Part shown: in pieces, positions 50,890 through 60,060 of the stretch
How positions within the stretch are numbered: the first letter of the stretch is position 1
Layout of the letters: the number at the start of each line of letters is the position of its first letter
DNA from: JBFWUW01 sp050247075
GTDB taxonomy: Bacteria > Planctomycetota > Planctomycetia > Pirellulales > JBFWUW01
Length of the DNA: 64,000 nt
Assembly: GCA_050247075.1 (NCBI GenBank)
Contig: JBFWUW010000013.1
Location: forward strand, 45,796-109,795
Direction of reading: 5' to 3'
The notes under the pieces: generated by a model
What the model was told of the DNA's origin: nothing
The model's input: the letters and a program-made list of their open reading frames with translations, nothing else
Databases searched by the model: none
Made by a program: the position numbers and the translations under genes

Positions 50890-52476
50890 CTAGGCGGTCG
50901 GGCCGCGACGGCGGGTTAGTTGTCGCAGGAGCAAGGCAATCAAGGCAAACAGCGGCAGCAGCGCCAGGCAGAGCGCGGCCATGTCTTGCTTGCGGCCGTC
51001 GTGCAACAGCCGAAAAACTTGCGGAGCGACCATATCCACACCCGGGGGCAACACGATTAGCACAGCTCCTAAATCAGCGAAGGCCACCGCCCAGCCCGCC
51101 AGCCAGCCGCTGGCCAACAGTGTCCAGCGTTGCGGCAGCGCCACGCGAAACAACCGCGCTAGCGGCCCCGCGCCGTCCAGTTCGGCCGCTTCCAACATTT
51201 CTCGCGGAATGCCGCGCAGCCCGTGCCAGACAATCAACAGGGTCAGCGGCAAGGCCTTCATCGTCAAGGCCGCGACCGGTGCAAATCGCCGGTCATCGTA
51301 CAAGCGGGATAACAGGGGCCAGTCGGGTTGGTTCAACAACAGCACCAGCCCGTGCCCTAACAGCGGTCCTGGTATGGCCCACAACAGAGCGGCCAGCATC
51401 CAGGCGGGCCAGGCACGCCAGCCCCCTCGGCGCGCCAGCCAGGCTGGCGGCACCGCGAGAATGAGCGCGCAACAGGCCGCCAGCGTGACCAGTTCCAGCG
51501 ACCACCGGATGTCTTGATAATAACGCTCGTCGGTCGGTATGGCATTGACGCGAGCCAGGCAAACCGCCAGCGACCATTGACGCTGCACCTGGCCTTTGGA
51601 ATCTGGCACGAACGATTCACCGGCGGCCTGGACCAGGCTGGCGATCGGTGTCAGCACCAGCAGGGAGGTCAGCAGGGCCGCCGCCATAAAACAGGGCCCA
51701 CGGCTGGCTTGCAGCCGCATCACGGCTGACCGCCGAAACGAGCCGGGGCGTTCCGTCGGCATCAAGCCGGCGGCGAGCGCCAACCCGGCCACGATCAGCC
51801 CGGCTGTGATGGCCATCATCGGCAGCAATCGCAGCGGCAGAACGCCCGGTTCCACGGCATATTCCGTGTACAGTTCCTCGGCCAAGGTCCGCACGCGGAA
51901 CAAATCGGTAACCGTCATTTCGCCCGTCACACTCACCGCCACCCACAGCGCGGCCACGCCAATCGCACCTCGGGCACCCGGCAGTGTGACGTGCCACAGC
52001 ACGCGCCAAGGGCCGGTATCGAGCAGTGCCGATTCCTCCAGTTCCGGCTCGATCAGCCGCATGCCCACGCCCACAATGGCGGCCACCCACGGCACGGCCG
52101 CCGCGGTATGCACAATCACCGCCCCCAGCCAGCCATCAACCAGCACCGGCCCGCCCCACCAGGTGCGCAACCAACCGCTGCCGCCAAACCCGGCTTGCCA
52201 GGCACCCATCTGCACGTACAACGGCAAGAACAGCAGCAGCGACAGGCCCGCGGCCATCGTCCGCCGCAGCGGCAAATTGGTGCGAAACAGCAGCCAGGCC
52301 AACGCCGTTCCCAGCGGCACGGCACACGCCACCACGCTGGCCGCCAGCGTCAAGGTGGTGCGGGCCAGTAGGGCTGTCCGCGGATCGCCAAATACCATCG
52401 CGGCCAGAAAAGCCGCCAGCGGCGCGGCGAGCGCGGCAAACCACATCCACCGCCGGCGAAGATGGAGGTTGTTCAT
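50890..52476 (-). CDS. ABC transporter permease, two-domain iron(III)/FbpB type, orphan
   Basis: 528 residues, about 12 membrane segments in two halves, each with an EAA loop: 'EPELEESALLDTGPWRVLWHVTLPGARGAI' (near residue 150-180) and 'PREMLEAAELDGAGPLARLFRVALPQRW' (near 430-455). This fused double permease is typical of ferric iron and related importers (FbpB, SfuB, ThiP). No ATPase or solute-binding gene is adjacent, so the partners must be elsewhere. It follows the SPFH gene by 16 bp, so the two may be co-transcribed. Confidence 0.88.
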   Translation of the reverse strand: MNNLHLRRRWMWFAALAAPLAAFLAAMVFGDPRTALLARTTLTLAASVVACAVPLGTALAWLLFRTNLPLRRTMAAGLSLLLFLPLYVQMGAWQAGFGGSGWLRTWWGGPVLVDGWLGAVIVHTAAAVPWVAAIVGVGMRLIEPELEESALLDTGPWRVLWHVTLPGARGAIGVAALWVAVSVTGEMTVTDLFRVRTLAEELYTEYAVEPGVLPLRLLPMMAITAGLIVAGLALAAGLMPTERPGSFRRSAVMRLQASRGPCFMAAALLTSLLVLTPIASLVQAAGESFVPDSKGQVQRQWSLAVCLARVNAIPTDERYYQDIRWSLELVTLAACCALILAVPPAWLARRGGWRAWPAWMLAALLWAIPGPLLGHGLVLLLNQPDWPLLSRLYDDRRFAPVAALTMKALPLTLLIVWHGLRGIPREMLEAAELDGAGPLARLFRVALPQRWTLLASGWLAGWAVAFADLGAVLIVLPPGVDMVAPQVFRLLHDGRKQDMAALCLALLPLFALIALLLRQLTRRRGPTA

Positions 52477-52492
52477 CAGGCGTGGCGACGCG

Positions 52493-53848
52493 CTAATTCT
52501 GATCCGCGCCTCCCAGCAGTTTTTCCTCGACCTTGTCTGCCTGCCAGGCCACGGCGGTCAGCACGCGGGTGACATCCAAGGGGTGCAGGGCATCGGCCAG
52601 TTGATTGGCTTGCACCACAATCGTTTCCGCTCCGCCTACATTCACCACGGCAAAGGCCCCGTGGATCATCTTGGTGTTGTAGCGCAACAGCGTCATGGCG
52701 TTCTTTTCGTTGGCCGGCCCGCAGGTCGAACTGTAGTTGACCAGGGCGTGCCCTTCCTCATCGGCGTTGTTGAAGCGGACATCGACGACTTGCTTGCGCA
52801 TGGCGCCGATCGGCACGGTGATATGCCACAGGTCTCCTTCCTCGGCCACGGTGCAGCCTTGCGCTTGCGCCACCGCGCGAATCATCGCCTTGGGATCGAC
52901 CGCTTGAGGGGCAACCGGCGCCAGGTCGCCAAAATCGGGTCCGCCACGGCTAGCGCTGCCAGCCGCCTTGCCCGGTAGCGGCGGAGGCGCACCCCCGCCT
53001 GCCGCCGGCTGGTTCATGGAATCGCGCATCATCTGCGGCAGCATCATGCCAAACCCGGCCCCCATTCCCATGCCCATCGCCCCGCCATCTCCGCCGCCGC
53101 GCTCGGCCAGTTTGGCCATGCTGTTGGCTGCTTGAAACTTCATGTAGCTGTTCAGGTCGCCCACGGCCCCCATGGAACTGCGGGCGTCGATGGCCTTTTG
53201 CACTTCCTCGGGCGGCGTAATGGCGTTGATAAAGAAATCGACCAGTTCCAACCCGTACTTGGCAAAGTCGTCGGCCACTTTGGCCCGCGTGCCGGAACTG
53301 ATCTCGTCGTACTTGGCCGGCATGTCCAGCAGGCCAATCTTGAGCGAGCCGAGCAAGTCGTTCAGCCGGCTGACAACCATGTCCTTGAGGAACGACGTGA
53401 CTTCGTCGGTGGTGTACTTGCCTTGCGTGCCGACCAGTGTGTTGAGCAGCAAGGCCGAATCGACGACCTTGAAGGAGTACTTGCCAAAGCTCCGCAGCCG
53501 GACCATGCCAAACTCGGCATCGCGGAAGGTGATCGGCTGGCGGGTGCCCCACTTCTGATCCAGAAACGTCTGCCGACCGATGAAGTAAACCTGACACTGA
53601 AAGGGGGATTTTTCCCATGGAATGGTGAGAATCCGCGTGATGACCGGCACGTTCATGGTCGTTAGCGTGTGCCGGCCCGGCCCAAAGCGGTCCATGGCCT
53701 TCCCCTCGCGGAAGAAGACCGCTTCTTGGTTTTCTTGCACGATGAGCTGCGCGCCCAGCTTGATATCGGCTGACCCCTCGGGCGGCACGCGCTGCACCAG
53801 CGAACGGTTGGCCTCGTCAAAATACTGAATGACTTCCATCCGAACCAT
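52493..53848 (-). CDS. SPFH/band 7 domain protein (virion core-like)
   Basis: 451 residues. The N-terminal SPFH domain (about residues 1-235) has 'IKLGAQLIVQENQEAVFFREGKAMDRFGPGRHTLTTMNVPV' and 'DQKWGTRQPITFRDAEFGMVRLRSFGKYSFKV', typical of the YdjI-like group. There is no N-terminal membrane helix. A Gly/Met-rich region (about 255-285) and a Pro/Ala linker lead to a C-terminal domain ('VAQAQGCTVAEEGDLWHITVPIGAMRKQVVDVRF', about 340-410). The function is unclear; related proteins organise membranes and respond to envelope stress. A Met at residue 4 could be an alternative start. Confidence 0.87.
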   Translation of the reverse strand: MVRMEVIQYFDEANRSLVQRVPPEGSADIKLGAQLIVQENQEAVFFREGKAMDRFGPGRHTLTTMNVPVITRILTIPWEKSPFQCQVYFIGRQTFLDQKWGTRQPITFRDAEFGMVRLRSFGKYSFKVVDSALLLNTLVGTQGKYTTDEVTSFLKDMVVSRLNDLLGSLKIGLLDMPAKYDEISSGTRAKVADDFAKYGLELVDFFINAITPPEEVQKAIDARSSMGAVGDLNSYMKFQAANSMAKLAERGGGDGGAMGMGMGAGFGMMLPQMMRDSMNQPAAGGGAPPPLPGKAAGSASRGGPDFGDLAPVAPQAVDPKAMIRAVAQAQGCTVAEEGDLWHITVPIGAMRKQVVDVRFNNADEEGHALVNYSSTCGPANEKNAMTLLRYNTKMIHGAFAVVNVGGAETIVVQANQLADALHPLDVTRVLTAVAWQADKVEEKLLGGADQN

Positions 53849-54006
53849 GTCGCGCTAGCTCCTGTATCGAAGGTGCCCGCGGCGCGGACGCGCCGCGGAT
53901 TTGTATCTTGATGATGTGGCGAGGCAACGGGCTGAACCGCGGCCGTCATTCTCGATTCTCGTCCGCGCGTTTGCAACGGTCGCGGGCAAAGTAAAGCAAA
54001 TCATCG

Positions 54007-54591
54007 CTAATTTTCCACGCCTTCATCCGCCAACAACTGGGCGATGCGCTCGGCGGCGGCGGGCAGATCGTCCACGACGTAATCCGGGCTGGCCGTGCCG
54101 GCGGCTTCGGTCTGGCTGCCGTAGCCGGTGCGGACCAACAGTGTCGTGGCACCGATGTTTCGTCCAAAGTCGATATCGCTGGCTTTGTCGCCGATCATGA
54201 AGAGGTTGGGGGGCAGGGGGCCAAAGTCGCGCAGGGCTTGCTCGAACATGCCCGGCAGCGGTTTGCGGCACTGACAGCCATCCTCGGCGCGATGCGGGCA
54301 AAAATAAATCGCGTCGAGAGGCGCACCGCAGGCAGCCGTCAGTTCCCGCAGCCTGTCGTGGATTTGGCCCAGGCGTTCGACCGTGAAGTAGCCGCGGCCG
54401 ATGGCCGACTGATTGGTAATAACCATCAGGCCCAACCCCAGGCCGCGCAGTTGCCGCAGTCCTTCGCCCGCGTTGGGGCACAGCACCAACCGGTCCGGGT
54501 CGTCCAGATAGTGGCAATCGACATTGATCGTGCCGTCACGGTCGAGCAGAACAAGGCCGCGGCGCGGCATTGGGGAATCAGTCACCGGCAT
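54007..54591 (-). CDS. gmhB: HAD phosphatase of the GmhB type (D,D-heptose 1,7-bisphosphate phosphatase)
   Basis: 194 residues from ATG 54591, with 'GLVLLDRDGTIN' (HAD motif I), 'VITNQSAIGRG' (motif II), and the zinc loop 'CPHRAEDGCQCRKP' (about residues 103-116). The final motif is 'MIGDKASDI'. This is the GmhB/HisB-N pattern; GmhB removes the C7 phosphate from heptose 1,7-bisphosphate in LPS core sugar synthesis. The start is preferred over the longer frame because upstream DNA is a repeat. Other heptose genes are not in this window. Confidence 0.88.
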   Translation of the reverse strand: MPVTDSPMPRRGLVLLDRDGTINVDCHYLDDPDRLVLCPNAGEGLRQLRGLGLGLMVITNQSAIGRGYFTVERLGQIHDRLRELTAACGAPLDAIYFCPHRAEDGCQCRKPLPGMFEQALRDFGPLPPNLFMIGDKASDIDFGRNIGATTLLVRTGYGSQTEAAGTASPDYVVDDLPAAAERIAQLLADEGVEN

Positions 54592-54943
54592 GGCCGCCTT
54601 TCGCTCCGCGACGTCGATCGTAAGATGGAGTGATTTCAAACGTAGGGTGGGACAAGTGGCCTTCGATTGCCCAAGCAGACTGGCGTCATCCGCGATGTCC
54701 CACCATGCTCCGCCTTGGACCGCGGCAATGGTGGGACATCGCGGCGAGGCCATCTGTTTGTGGTCGCCGGAATGCCGCTCGTCCCACCCTACGCGAGATA
54801 ACAACTTGAATCGGGCTTCCGCATCGGTTACGACAGGGGACTCTTGCTCTGCCGTTTAGGTCTGTTTCGCGCGCTGGCGGAATGTTTCGTTCGCCGCGCA
54901 TGATCTTTCTTTCGCCCTTCTATCAGATTACCGAGTAACAAGC
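54592..54943. other. 352-base divergent region with palindromic element copy 1
   Basis: It lies between gmhB (minus) and the MFS gene (plus). Apart from the element at 54641-54793 no gene is supported. Promoters for both genes should lie here. Confidence 0.5.
54641..54793. repeat. Double-palindrome element GTAGGGTGGGAC, copy 1
   Basis: 153 bp. Outer arms CGTAGGGTGGGAC and GTCCCACCCTACG are perfect inverted repeats; inner arms CCGCGATGTCCCACCAT and ATGGTGGGACATCGCGG are perfect 17-bp inverted repeats. The same layout occurs at 56434-56588. Confidence 0.8.
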
Positions 54944-56425
54944 ATGAGCGAATCTCCCCGGCCTTGGTATACCCTGTTGAACCGCTACCACTGGTTCGTG
55001 CTGATCGTGGCCGCCTTGGGCTGGCTGTTCGACACGATGGACCAGCAGCTCTTTACGTTCGCCCGGCAACCGGCGATGACGGAATTGTTGTCGCGCGAGC
55101 AGACCGTCACCGTGGATGGGGAGGAGAAAAAAATTCGCGTCGTGAATGAGGATGCCGCCGCGTCCGAGTCGCCGATAGCGATGACTAAAACGGAAGTTGC
55201 CGATGCGCAAGACAAGGTCAAGAAGGCCCTTAGTTGGGGCGGCACGCTGGCCACCTCGATCTTTTTGATTGGCTGGGCCACGGGAGGCCTGGTGTTCGGC
55301 GTGATTGGCGACAAAATCGGCCGCGCCAAGACGATGTTGCTAACGATTTTGCTGTACTCTTTGTTCACCGGGTTAAGTGCTTTTTCTCGCGGCTTTTTGG
55401 ACTTTGCCGCCTTTCGTTTCTTAACGGGCTTGGGGGTGGGTGGAGAGTTTGCCGTGGGCGTGGCTTTGGTGGCCGAAGTCATGCCCGCGCAAGCCCGCGC
55501 CGCCGCCTTGGGAACACTGCAAGCCTTGTCGGCGGTGGGCAATATCACCGCCGCGCTCATCAGCATGTATCTGGGGCATCTGCAAGGGGCGGGTGATATC
55601 TCGCTGTTTGGCCATCCATTCAAAGCCTGGCGGATCATGTTCTTGATCGGCACGGTCCCGGCCCTGCTGGCGATCGTGATCCGGGCGAAACTCAAAGAGC
55701 CGGAACGCTGGCAGTCGGTTTCACACGACGGCGCGGTCGAAAAGCAATTGGGTTCTTATGCCGAGTTGTTCGGCAACCCTCGCTGGCGCAAAAACGCCCT
55801 GGCCGGAATGATGATGGCTTTTGCCGGCGTGGTAGGGTTGTGGGGCGTCGGTTTCTTTACGCCCGAACTGACTCGTCCCGTGTTGGAAGCCAAGCTCAAG
55901 GCGGACGGGCTTTCCCCCGACGAGATCGAAAGCGGCAAGGCGTTTTGGGTCGGCATCATGTTCATCATACAAAACATTGGCGGGGCCTTGGGGATTTGGG
56001 CCTATGCCTATGTCACGCAACGGACCGGCCGTAAGCCGGCCTTCGCGGTGGCCTTTGTCCTGGCCGCGGGCATGACAGCCTACGTGTTTTGGAACCTTAA
56101 GGAATTCAACCAGATTTTTTGGATGATCCCGATCATGGGATTTTGCCAACTGTCGCTATTTGGCGGATACGCGATCTACTTCCCCGAGTTGTTCCCAACG
56201 CATCTTCGCAGCACCGGTACGTCCTTTTGCTACAACGTGGGGCGGTTCGTGGCGGCCAGCGGTCCCGTGGGGTTGGGCCTGCTGACGACCAAGGTCTTCA
56301 CCGAGGCGAAGGGCTACCAGGACGGCTTTCGGTATGCTGCCGTGGCCATGAGCAGCGTGTTGCTGCTAGGGCTCGTGGCGCTGTTGTTTGCCCCGGAGAC
56401 GCGCGGCCAGGAGTTGCCGGAATAA
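54944..56425 (+). CDS. MFS transporter
   Basis: 493 residues, 12 membrane segments. MFS signatures: 'GDKIGRAKTMLLTILLYSL' (TM2-3 loop with D/R), 'RFLTGLGVGGEFAVGVALVAEVMP' (TM4-5) and 'GRKPAFAVAFVLAAG'. Between TM1 and TM2 lies an unusual hydrophilic insert of about 50 residues (about 40-90, 'EEKKIRVVNEDAAASESP'). The group resembles aromatic or organic acid and sugar carriers (AAHS/sugar porter), but the substrate is not evident. Flanked on both sides by copies of the same palindromic element. Confidence 0.9.
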   Translation: MSESPRPWYTLLNRYHWFVLIVAALGWLFDTMDQQLFTFARQPAMTELLSREQTVTVDGEEKKIRVVNEDAAASESPIAMTKTEVADAQDKVKKALSWGGTLATSIFLIGWATGGLVFGVIGDKIGRAKTMLLTILLYSLFTGLSAFSRGFLDFAAFRFLTGLGVGGEFAVGVALVAEVMPAQARAAALGTLQALSAVGNITAALISMYLGHLQGAGDISLFGHPFKAWRIMFLIGTVPALLAIVIRAKLKEPERWQSVSHDGAVEKQLGSYAELFGNPRWRKNALAGMMMAFAGVVGLWGVGFFTPELTRPVLEAKLKADGLSPDEIESGKAFWVGIMFIIQNIGGALGIWAYAYVTQRTGRKPAFAVAFVLAAGMTAYVFWNLKEFNQIFWMIPIMGFCQLSLFGGYAIYFPELFPTHLRSTGTSFCYNVGRFVAASGPVGLGLLTTKVFTEAKGYQDGFRYAAVAMSSVLLLGLVALLFAPETRGQELPE

Positions 56426-56433
56426 GAAAGTCG

Positions 56434-56588
56434 CGTAGGGTGGGACAAGCGGAATTTAGCACCGCCACCTGGAACCGGTGTACCCGCGATGTCCCACCAT
56501 GATTTGCGATGGGGGCCGCATTTGGTGGGACATCGCGGACAAACCGTGATCGCGTGGATGCACTGATGTCCGCTTGTCCCACCCTACG
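56434..56588. repeat. Double-palindrome element GTAGGGTGGGAC, copy 2
   Basis: 155 bp, starting 8 bp after the MFS stop. Same outer and inner inverted repeats as 54641-54793. It also lies between convergent genes and may terminate both. Confidence 0.8.
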
Positions 56589-56608
56589 AGTTCCGTTCCC
56601 AGGATGCG

Positions 56609-57781
56609 CTACCGCTGCCGTTCGCTGCGTTCGGCCTGCTGTTGCCGGCGGAGGGCCTTGCGCTCGGCCTTGCTGAGCTGAGAATGGTCGGGCGTGGCGG
56701 TGGGACGGTCGATACGGACTTTGTTGCCCGACGAAATGCTGGCGGGCGTAACGGCCGGCTTCTTGGTTTCAGCCGCTTTGACCGGCTCCGCGGCCCGTTT
56801 GGCGGGCGCATCGGCGCGGCTTTCGGATTTAGCGGGTGACTTGCCTTCGGCCGCGGCGGCTGATTTGGCCGTGGTGGTCTTGGCTTCCGTTGTTTCGGCC
56901 GTTTTGCGTTTACGCTTGGGCTTGGCGGCCGCGGCGGGCAATTCGCCTCCAGCCTCCATCTTGACGTAGCGGGCGTGCGCCAACATCGAAATCAGCAGCA
57001 ACAGGTCGCCCGTCATCTCGCAGCCCTCTTCCAGCATCACGCCGCGAGCGCCGCTGTCGGGCAGCAGCCAGCCCAATTGGGCCAGCACCGCCATGACAAA
57101 ACAGCCGCCAGCCAACAGCAGCAACGCGGCCGAACCTTTGTGCTGGCGCATCTCCAGCAGCAGCCGAATGCCGACCGTCCCCAACAATGCCGTATAAGGA
57201 ATGACCCACCAGATGGAGCCATCTCCCAGCAGCCGCTGGCCGGTGGCGTTGGACATGAGTTCCTTGAAGCCTTCGTGCAGGCTGCCCGTTTCGTCGATGC
57301 TCATGACCATCCAGCACAAGGCGGCCCAGATCCAAATGCGATAGCGTCCGTGGTAGTCGTCCATGCGCTGGCGGCGGACGAAGTAGACCAGCAACGCCCC
57401 CAGGGCGGCGGCCGAAAGCAATGTCGAGGAGAACCAGGCGGCCAGCGTCCCCTCGTCATCCAGATCGAACGCCGCGATGCGCCCGTCGGTGGCGTTTCGC
57501 GACAACGCCGGCATCCAATGGTACAGGCATTCCAGCCCGGCAATCAGCAATCCGCCGGCCAAAAACAGCAGCACCAGCGTACTGATGCGCTGGGGGGCCA
57601 GGTCGGTTATCCGCGGCTGTTCATCCATGAGGGCCGACTCTCCGTAACGGCGTGCCAAGCCAGCGACAGGCCGGTCGATGCGACGAATCCGCGCCGGGGC
57701 TTCGTCGCCGGGCGCGGTGCCGCCGATCGCTTCGTCGGCCAACACCCGACGTCGCCGTTCATCTCGCTGCACGATTTGCAT
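56609..57781 (-). CDS. Membrane protein with basic Ala/Lys-rich tail
   Basis: 390 residues if started at ATG 57781 (MQIVQRDERRRRVLADEA); an ATG at 57898 would add 39 residues and cannot be excluded. Six or so membrane segments lie in the first 250 residues ('STLVLLFLAGGLLIAGLECLYHW', 'LLSAAALGALLVYFVRR', 'IWIWAALCWMVMSIDE', 'WVIPYTALLGTVGIRLLL', 'ALLLLAGGCFVMAVLAQLGWLL', 'GDLLLLISMLAHARYV'). The C-terminal 130 residues are low complexity, rich in Lys, Ala, Glu and Thr, ending 'KAERKALRRQQQAERSERQR'. No family recognised. The tail looks like a nucleic-acid or ribosome-binding extension. Confidence 0.7.
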   Translation of the reverse strand: MQIVQRDERRRRVLADEAIGGTAPGDEAPARIRRIDRPVAGLARRYGESALMDEQPRITDLAPQRISTLVLLFLAGGLLIAGLECLYHWMPALSRNATDGRIAAFDLDDEGTLAAWFSSTLLSAAALGALLVYFVRRQRMDDYHGRYRIWIWAALCWMVMSIDETGSLHEGFKELMSNATGQRLLGDGSIWWVIPYTALLGTVGIRLLLEMRQHKGSAALLLLAGGCFVMAVLAQLGWLLPDSGARGVMLEEGCEMTGDLLLLISMLAHARYVKMEAGGELPAAAAKPKRKRKTAETTEAKTTTAKSAAAAEGKSPAKSESRADAPAKRAAEPVKAAETKKPAVTPASISSGNKVRIDRPTATPDHSQLSKAERKALRRQQQAERSERQR

Positions 57782-58275
57782 AACACCAAACGGGCGGAAT
57801 TCTATCGAGACATGTTCGCCAAGGTAAGCCAGGAATGCGCCGCCGCGAAACGAGCTAGCATCTGCCGCCTTCCGCGCGGGGGTGCCCCCTTCCGACATTC
57901 GGCATTTCAGGGCGGAACACTACAATCGACAGCCGGCCGCCCGACCCTTTGCCCGCCAAGCGCCGCTACGACCGGCAAGGTTTTGCCAGGCGGAAAAGTT
58001 GATGCTGGCGGTGCTGGCGCAAAGCGGAGAAGCAGTCAGCGGAGAAGCGATCAGCAGACTATAAATCAAGCCGGCCGCCATGTTTGCTTGGGGCGCGTTC
58101 GATCGTCCATGCCGGGCAACCGTGCCCTGAGTGGAAGGCCGATGCCGTTCCAAGCCGGCAAAGCAGGAGCTTTGCGGCGACGCAAAAAACAGACTGGCGT
58201 TGACCTATTCCCCTGGTATGGCTACTGTTGCGTGGCGGCGAGGGCCAAGGAATGCAACCGTTCCAGGGATGGAGC
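57782..58275. other. 494-base divergent region
   Basis: Between the membrane protein (minus) and the glycosyltransferase (plus). No gene is supported. It contains a direct repeat AGCGGAGAAGC (58023-58033 and 58039-58049). The unit TCAGCGGAGAAGC-ATCAGC also occurs as its complement near 1762-1780. Confidence 0.45.
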
Positions 58276-60012
58276 ATGAGCCAGACATTGCGGCATATCG
58301 TGTTGCTGTTGGCCGCTTCCACGGCGGTGCAAGCATGGACCGCGCACCACGCGGTGACGACCGCACCCGATGCCGTGCGCTACGTCGCCCTGGCCGACGA
58401 AATGGAGGAAGCGGGCTGGCTGGCCACGGTTCGGGCAGAGTCGGAGCACCCCCTCTTTCCCACGTTGGTTTATCTGACCCGCCAGGCGCTGCGCGTCGCG
58501 CGGGGCGACTATGCCGAACTCGATGCGACCAGCGTCATGCTGGCATCCATCGTGCCGTTGGTCTTGTCGATGATTCCGGTCTATTTTTTGTTGTGCGTCC
58601 TGTCATCTCCGCGGCCGGCGTTTATCGGCGGTCTGTTCTTTGCCATGCTGCCGCGGATTGCCATGTTGGGGCCGGATGGCCTTAGCGATAGCACGCACTT
58701 GCTGTTGGCGGCGACCGGCATGTGGACGATTGCCGAATTTCTTGACCGCCTGCCAATCGGCCGGCACGCGCGGATCGTCCGCCGGCGAACGACATCCGCG
58801 ACGGGCCAATGCACGGCGGCCGGATTGAGCCTGATGGTGGGTGGAGCCTGTTTGGGCCTGGCGCTGGCTGCCCGAGCCGAGGCGCTGTTGGTATTGCCCG
58901 CCTTGCTGCTCTGCATGGCCTGGATGTGGTTCCGCCCGGCTACGCGCTGGGCCGTTCCCGATGGCAGCGTGGGCCTGTTTGCAATCGTCGCGGGCCTGGT
59001 CTGCACCTTGGGCGTGTACTTCGTGATGATTGATGCCACTTCCCCTCGCGCTGCCCGGCAGCGGCTGTTGGGGTACGGAGATGGGCCGACCACCAAGCGC
59101 GCGGCGCGCGGCCGGAATGAATCGCTGGCCGCCACCTACAAACAAGCCTTGCCCGACGGCACGCGGATGTCGTTCGAGCAAAAAGACTCGTCCGTCAGCA
59201 GCCGTTTTAGCGGGTTCGCACCGGCTGCACGGCAGTATGCCGTCGAACTGTCGAAGATGCTGCAACCGATCGTGGGAGTGCTGGCCCTGCTCGGAACATG
59301 GCTGATGCAGCGGCAAGCGGTTCGCCCGTCGCAGCGGTTTGCCGTCTGTCTGTTTGGGGCTATCACGCTGGGCGCGGTGTTTCACGCTTCTCATACCGGA
59401 TACCTGCAAGGCCGGCATTTGATCCTGGGTGTTGTGGTAGCCCTGGCACCAGCCGGTTGGGCCGCCGAGGCATTGGGAAACAAATTGGCCAGCGCCATTG
59501 GAAACAGGCTGCGCCCCGCGCTGGCCGGCACAAAGCAACCTTCGTCGGGCCTGGCATCTTGGGGCGTGACGGCCGTGGCGTTGGCCTCGCTGCTGCCTTT
59601 AGCGTTGCGGCCTTTGCATGCCACGCGGGCTTCGCATCGAGAGGCGGCCGTCTGGCTGCGGCAACAGTCGGCCGAAGGCGCGCTGGTTCTCGACAGCCAC
59701 GGCTTTACCGGGTTGTACAGCGGGATTTCGACCAAGAACTACCAGTCGGCGCGGCGCGCGTTCGCCAGCCCCAATTTGGCGTTTGTCGTGGTGGAACAAG
59801 GAGAACTGGCCCTGGAGAGCCCGCGGTCGAAGACGCTGCGCCATCTATTGACGACATCCGCGTCCGAGGCGCATCGCTTTAGCAGCCCCACCCGCGACCC
59901 GCGGCACGACGTGATCATTTTTGAATGGCAGCCGGCACGTTTCGCCGAGTTGATCAACCCGCAAACCAAAATCGCCGGCAGCGACGCCATGCTGGAGCGG
60001 CTGCGGCGATAA
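58276..60012 (+). CDS. Membrane glycosyltransferase, GT39/ArnT-like
   Basis: 578 residues from ATG 58276 (MSQTLRHIVLLLAASTAVQAW); an ATG at 58252 is possible. About 10 membrane helices. After TM1 there is a loop with 'TAPDAVRYVALADEMEEAGWLATVRAESEHPLFPTLVYLTRQAL' resembling the dolichol-phosphate mannose/ArnT type with its acidic site (D/E near TM1). 'SATSVMLASIVPLVLSMIPVYFLLCVL'-like helices follow. The C-terminal 150 residues are soluble ('REAAVWLRQQSAEGALVLDSHGFTGLYSGI'). It would transfer a lipid-linked sugar onto a protein or glycan. It is followed by a methyltransferase (48 bp) and an alkaline-phosphatase-superfamily enzyme. Confidence 0.75.
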   Translation: MSQTLRHIVLLLAASTAVQAWTAHHAVTTAPDAVRYVALADEMEEAGWLATVRAESEHPLFPTLVYLTRQALRVARGDYAELDATSVMLASIVPLVLSMIPVYFLLCVLSSPRPAFIGGLFFAMLPRIAMLGPDGLSDSTHLLLAATGMWTIAEFLDRLPIGRHARIVRRRTTSATGQCTAAGLSLMVGGACLGLALAARAEALLVLPALLLCMAWMWFRPATRWAVPDGSVGLFAIVAGLVCTLGVYFVMIDATSPRAARQRLLGYGDGPTTKRAARGRNESLAATYKQALPDGTRMSFEQKDSSVSSRFSGFAPAARQYAVELSKMLQPIVGVLALLGTWLMQRQAVRPSQRFAVCLFGAITLGAVFHASHTGYLQGRHLILGVVVALAPAGWAAEALGNKLASAIGNRLRPALAGTKQPSSGLASWGVTAVALASLLPLALRPLHATRASHREAAVWLRQQSAEGALVLDSHGFTGLYSGISTKNYQSARRAFASPNLAFVVVEQGELALESPRSKTLRHLLTTSASEAHRFSSPTRDPRHDVIIFEWQPARFAELINPQTKIAGSDAMLERLRR

Positions 60013-60060
60013 GCCAAGAATTAGGCCGCCCGCTACGACAAACACGGCATCAGGATCATC

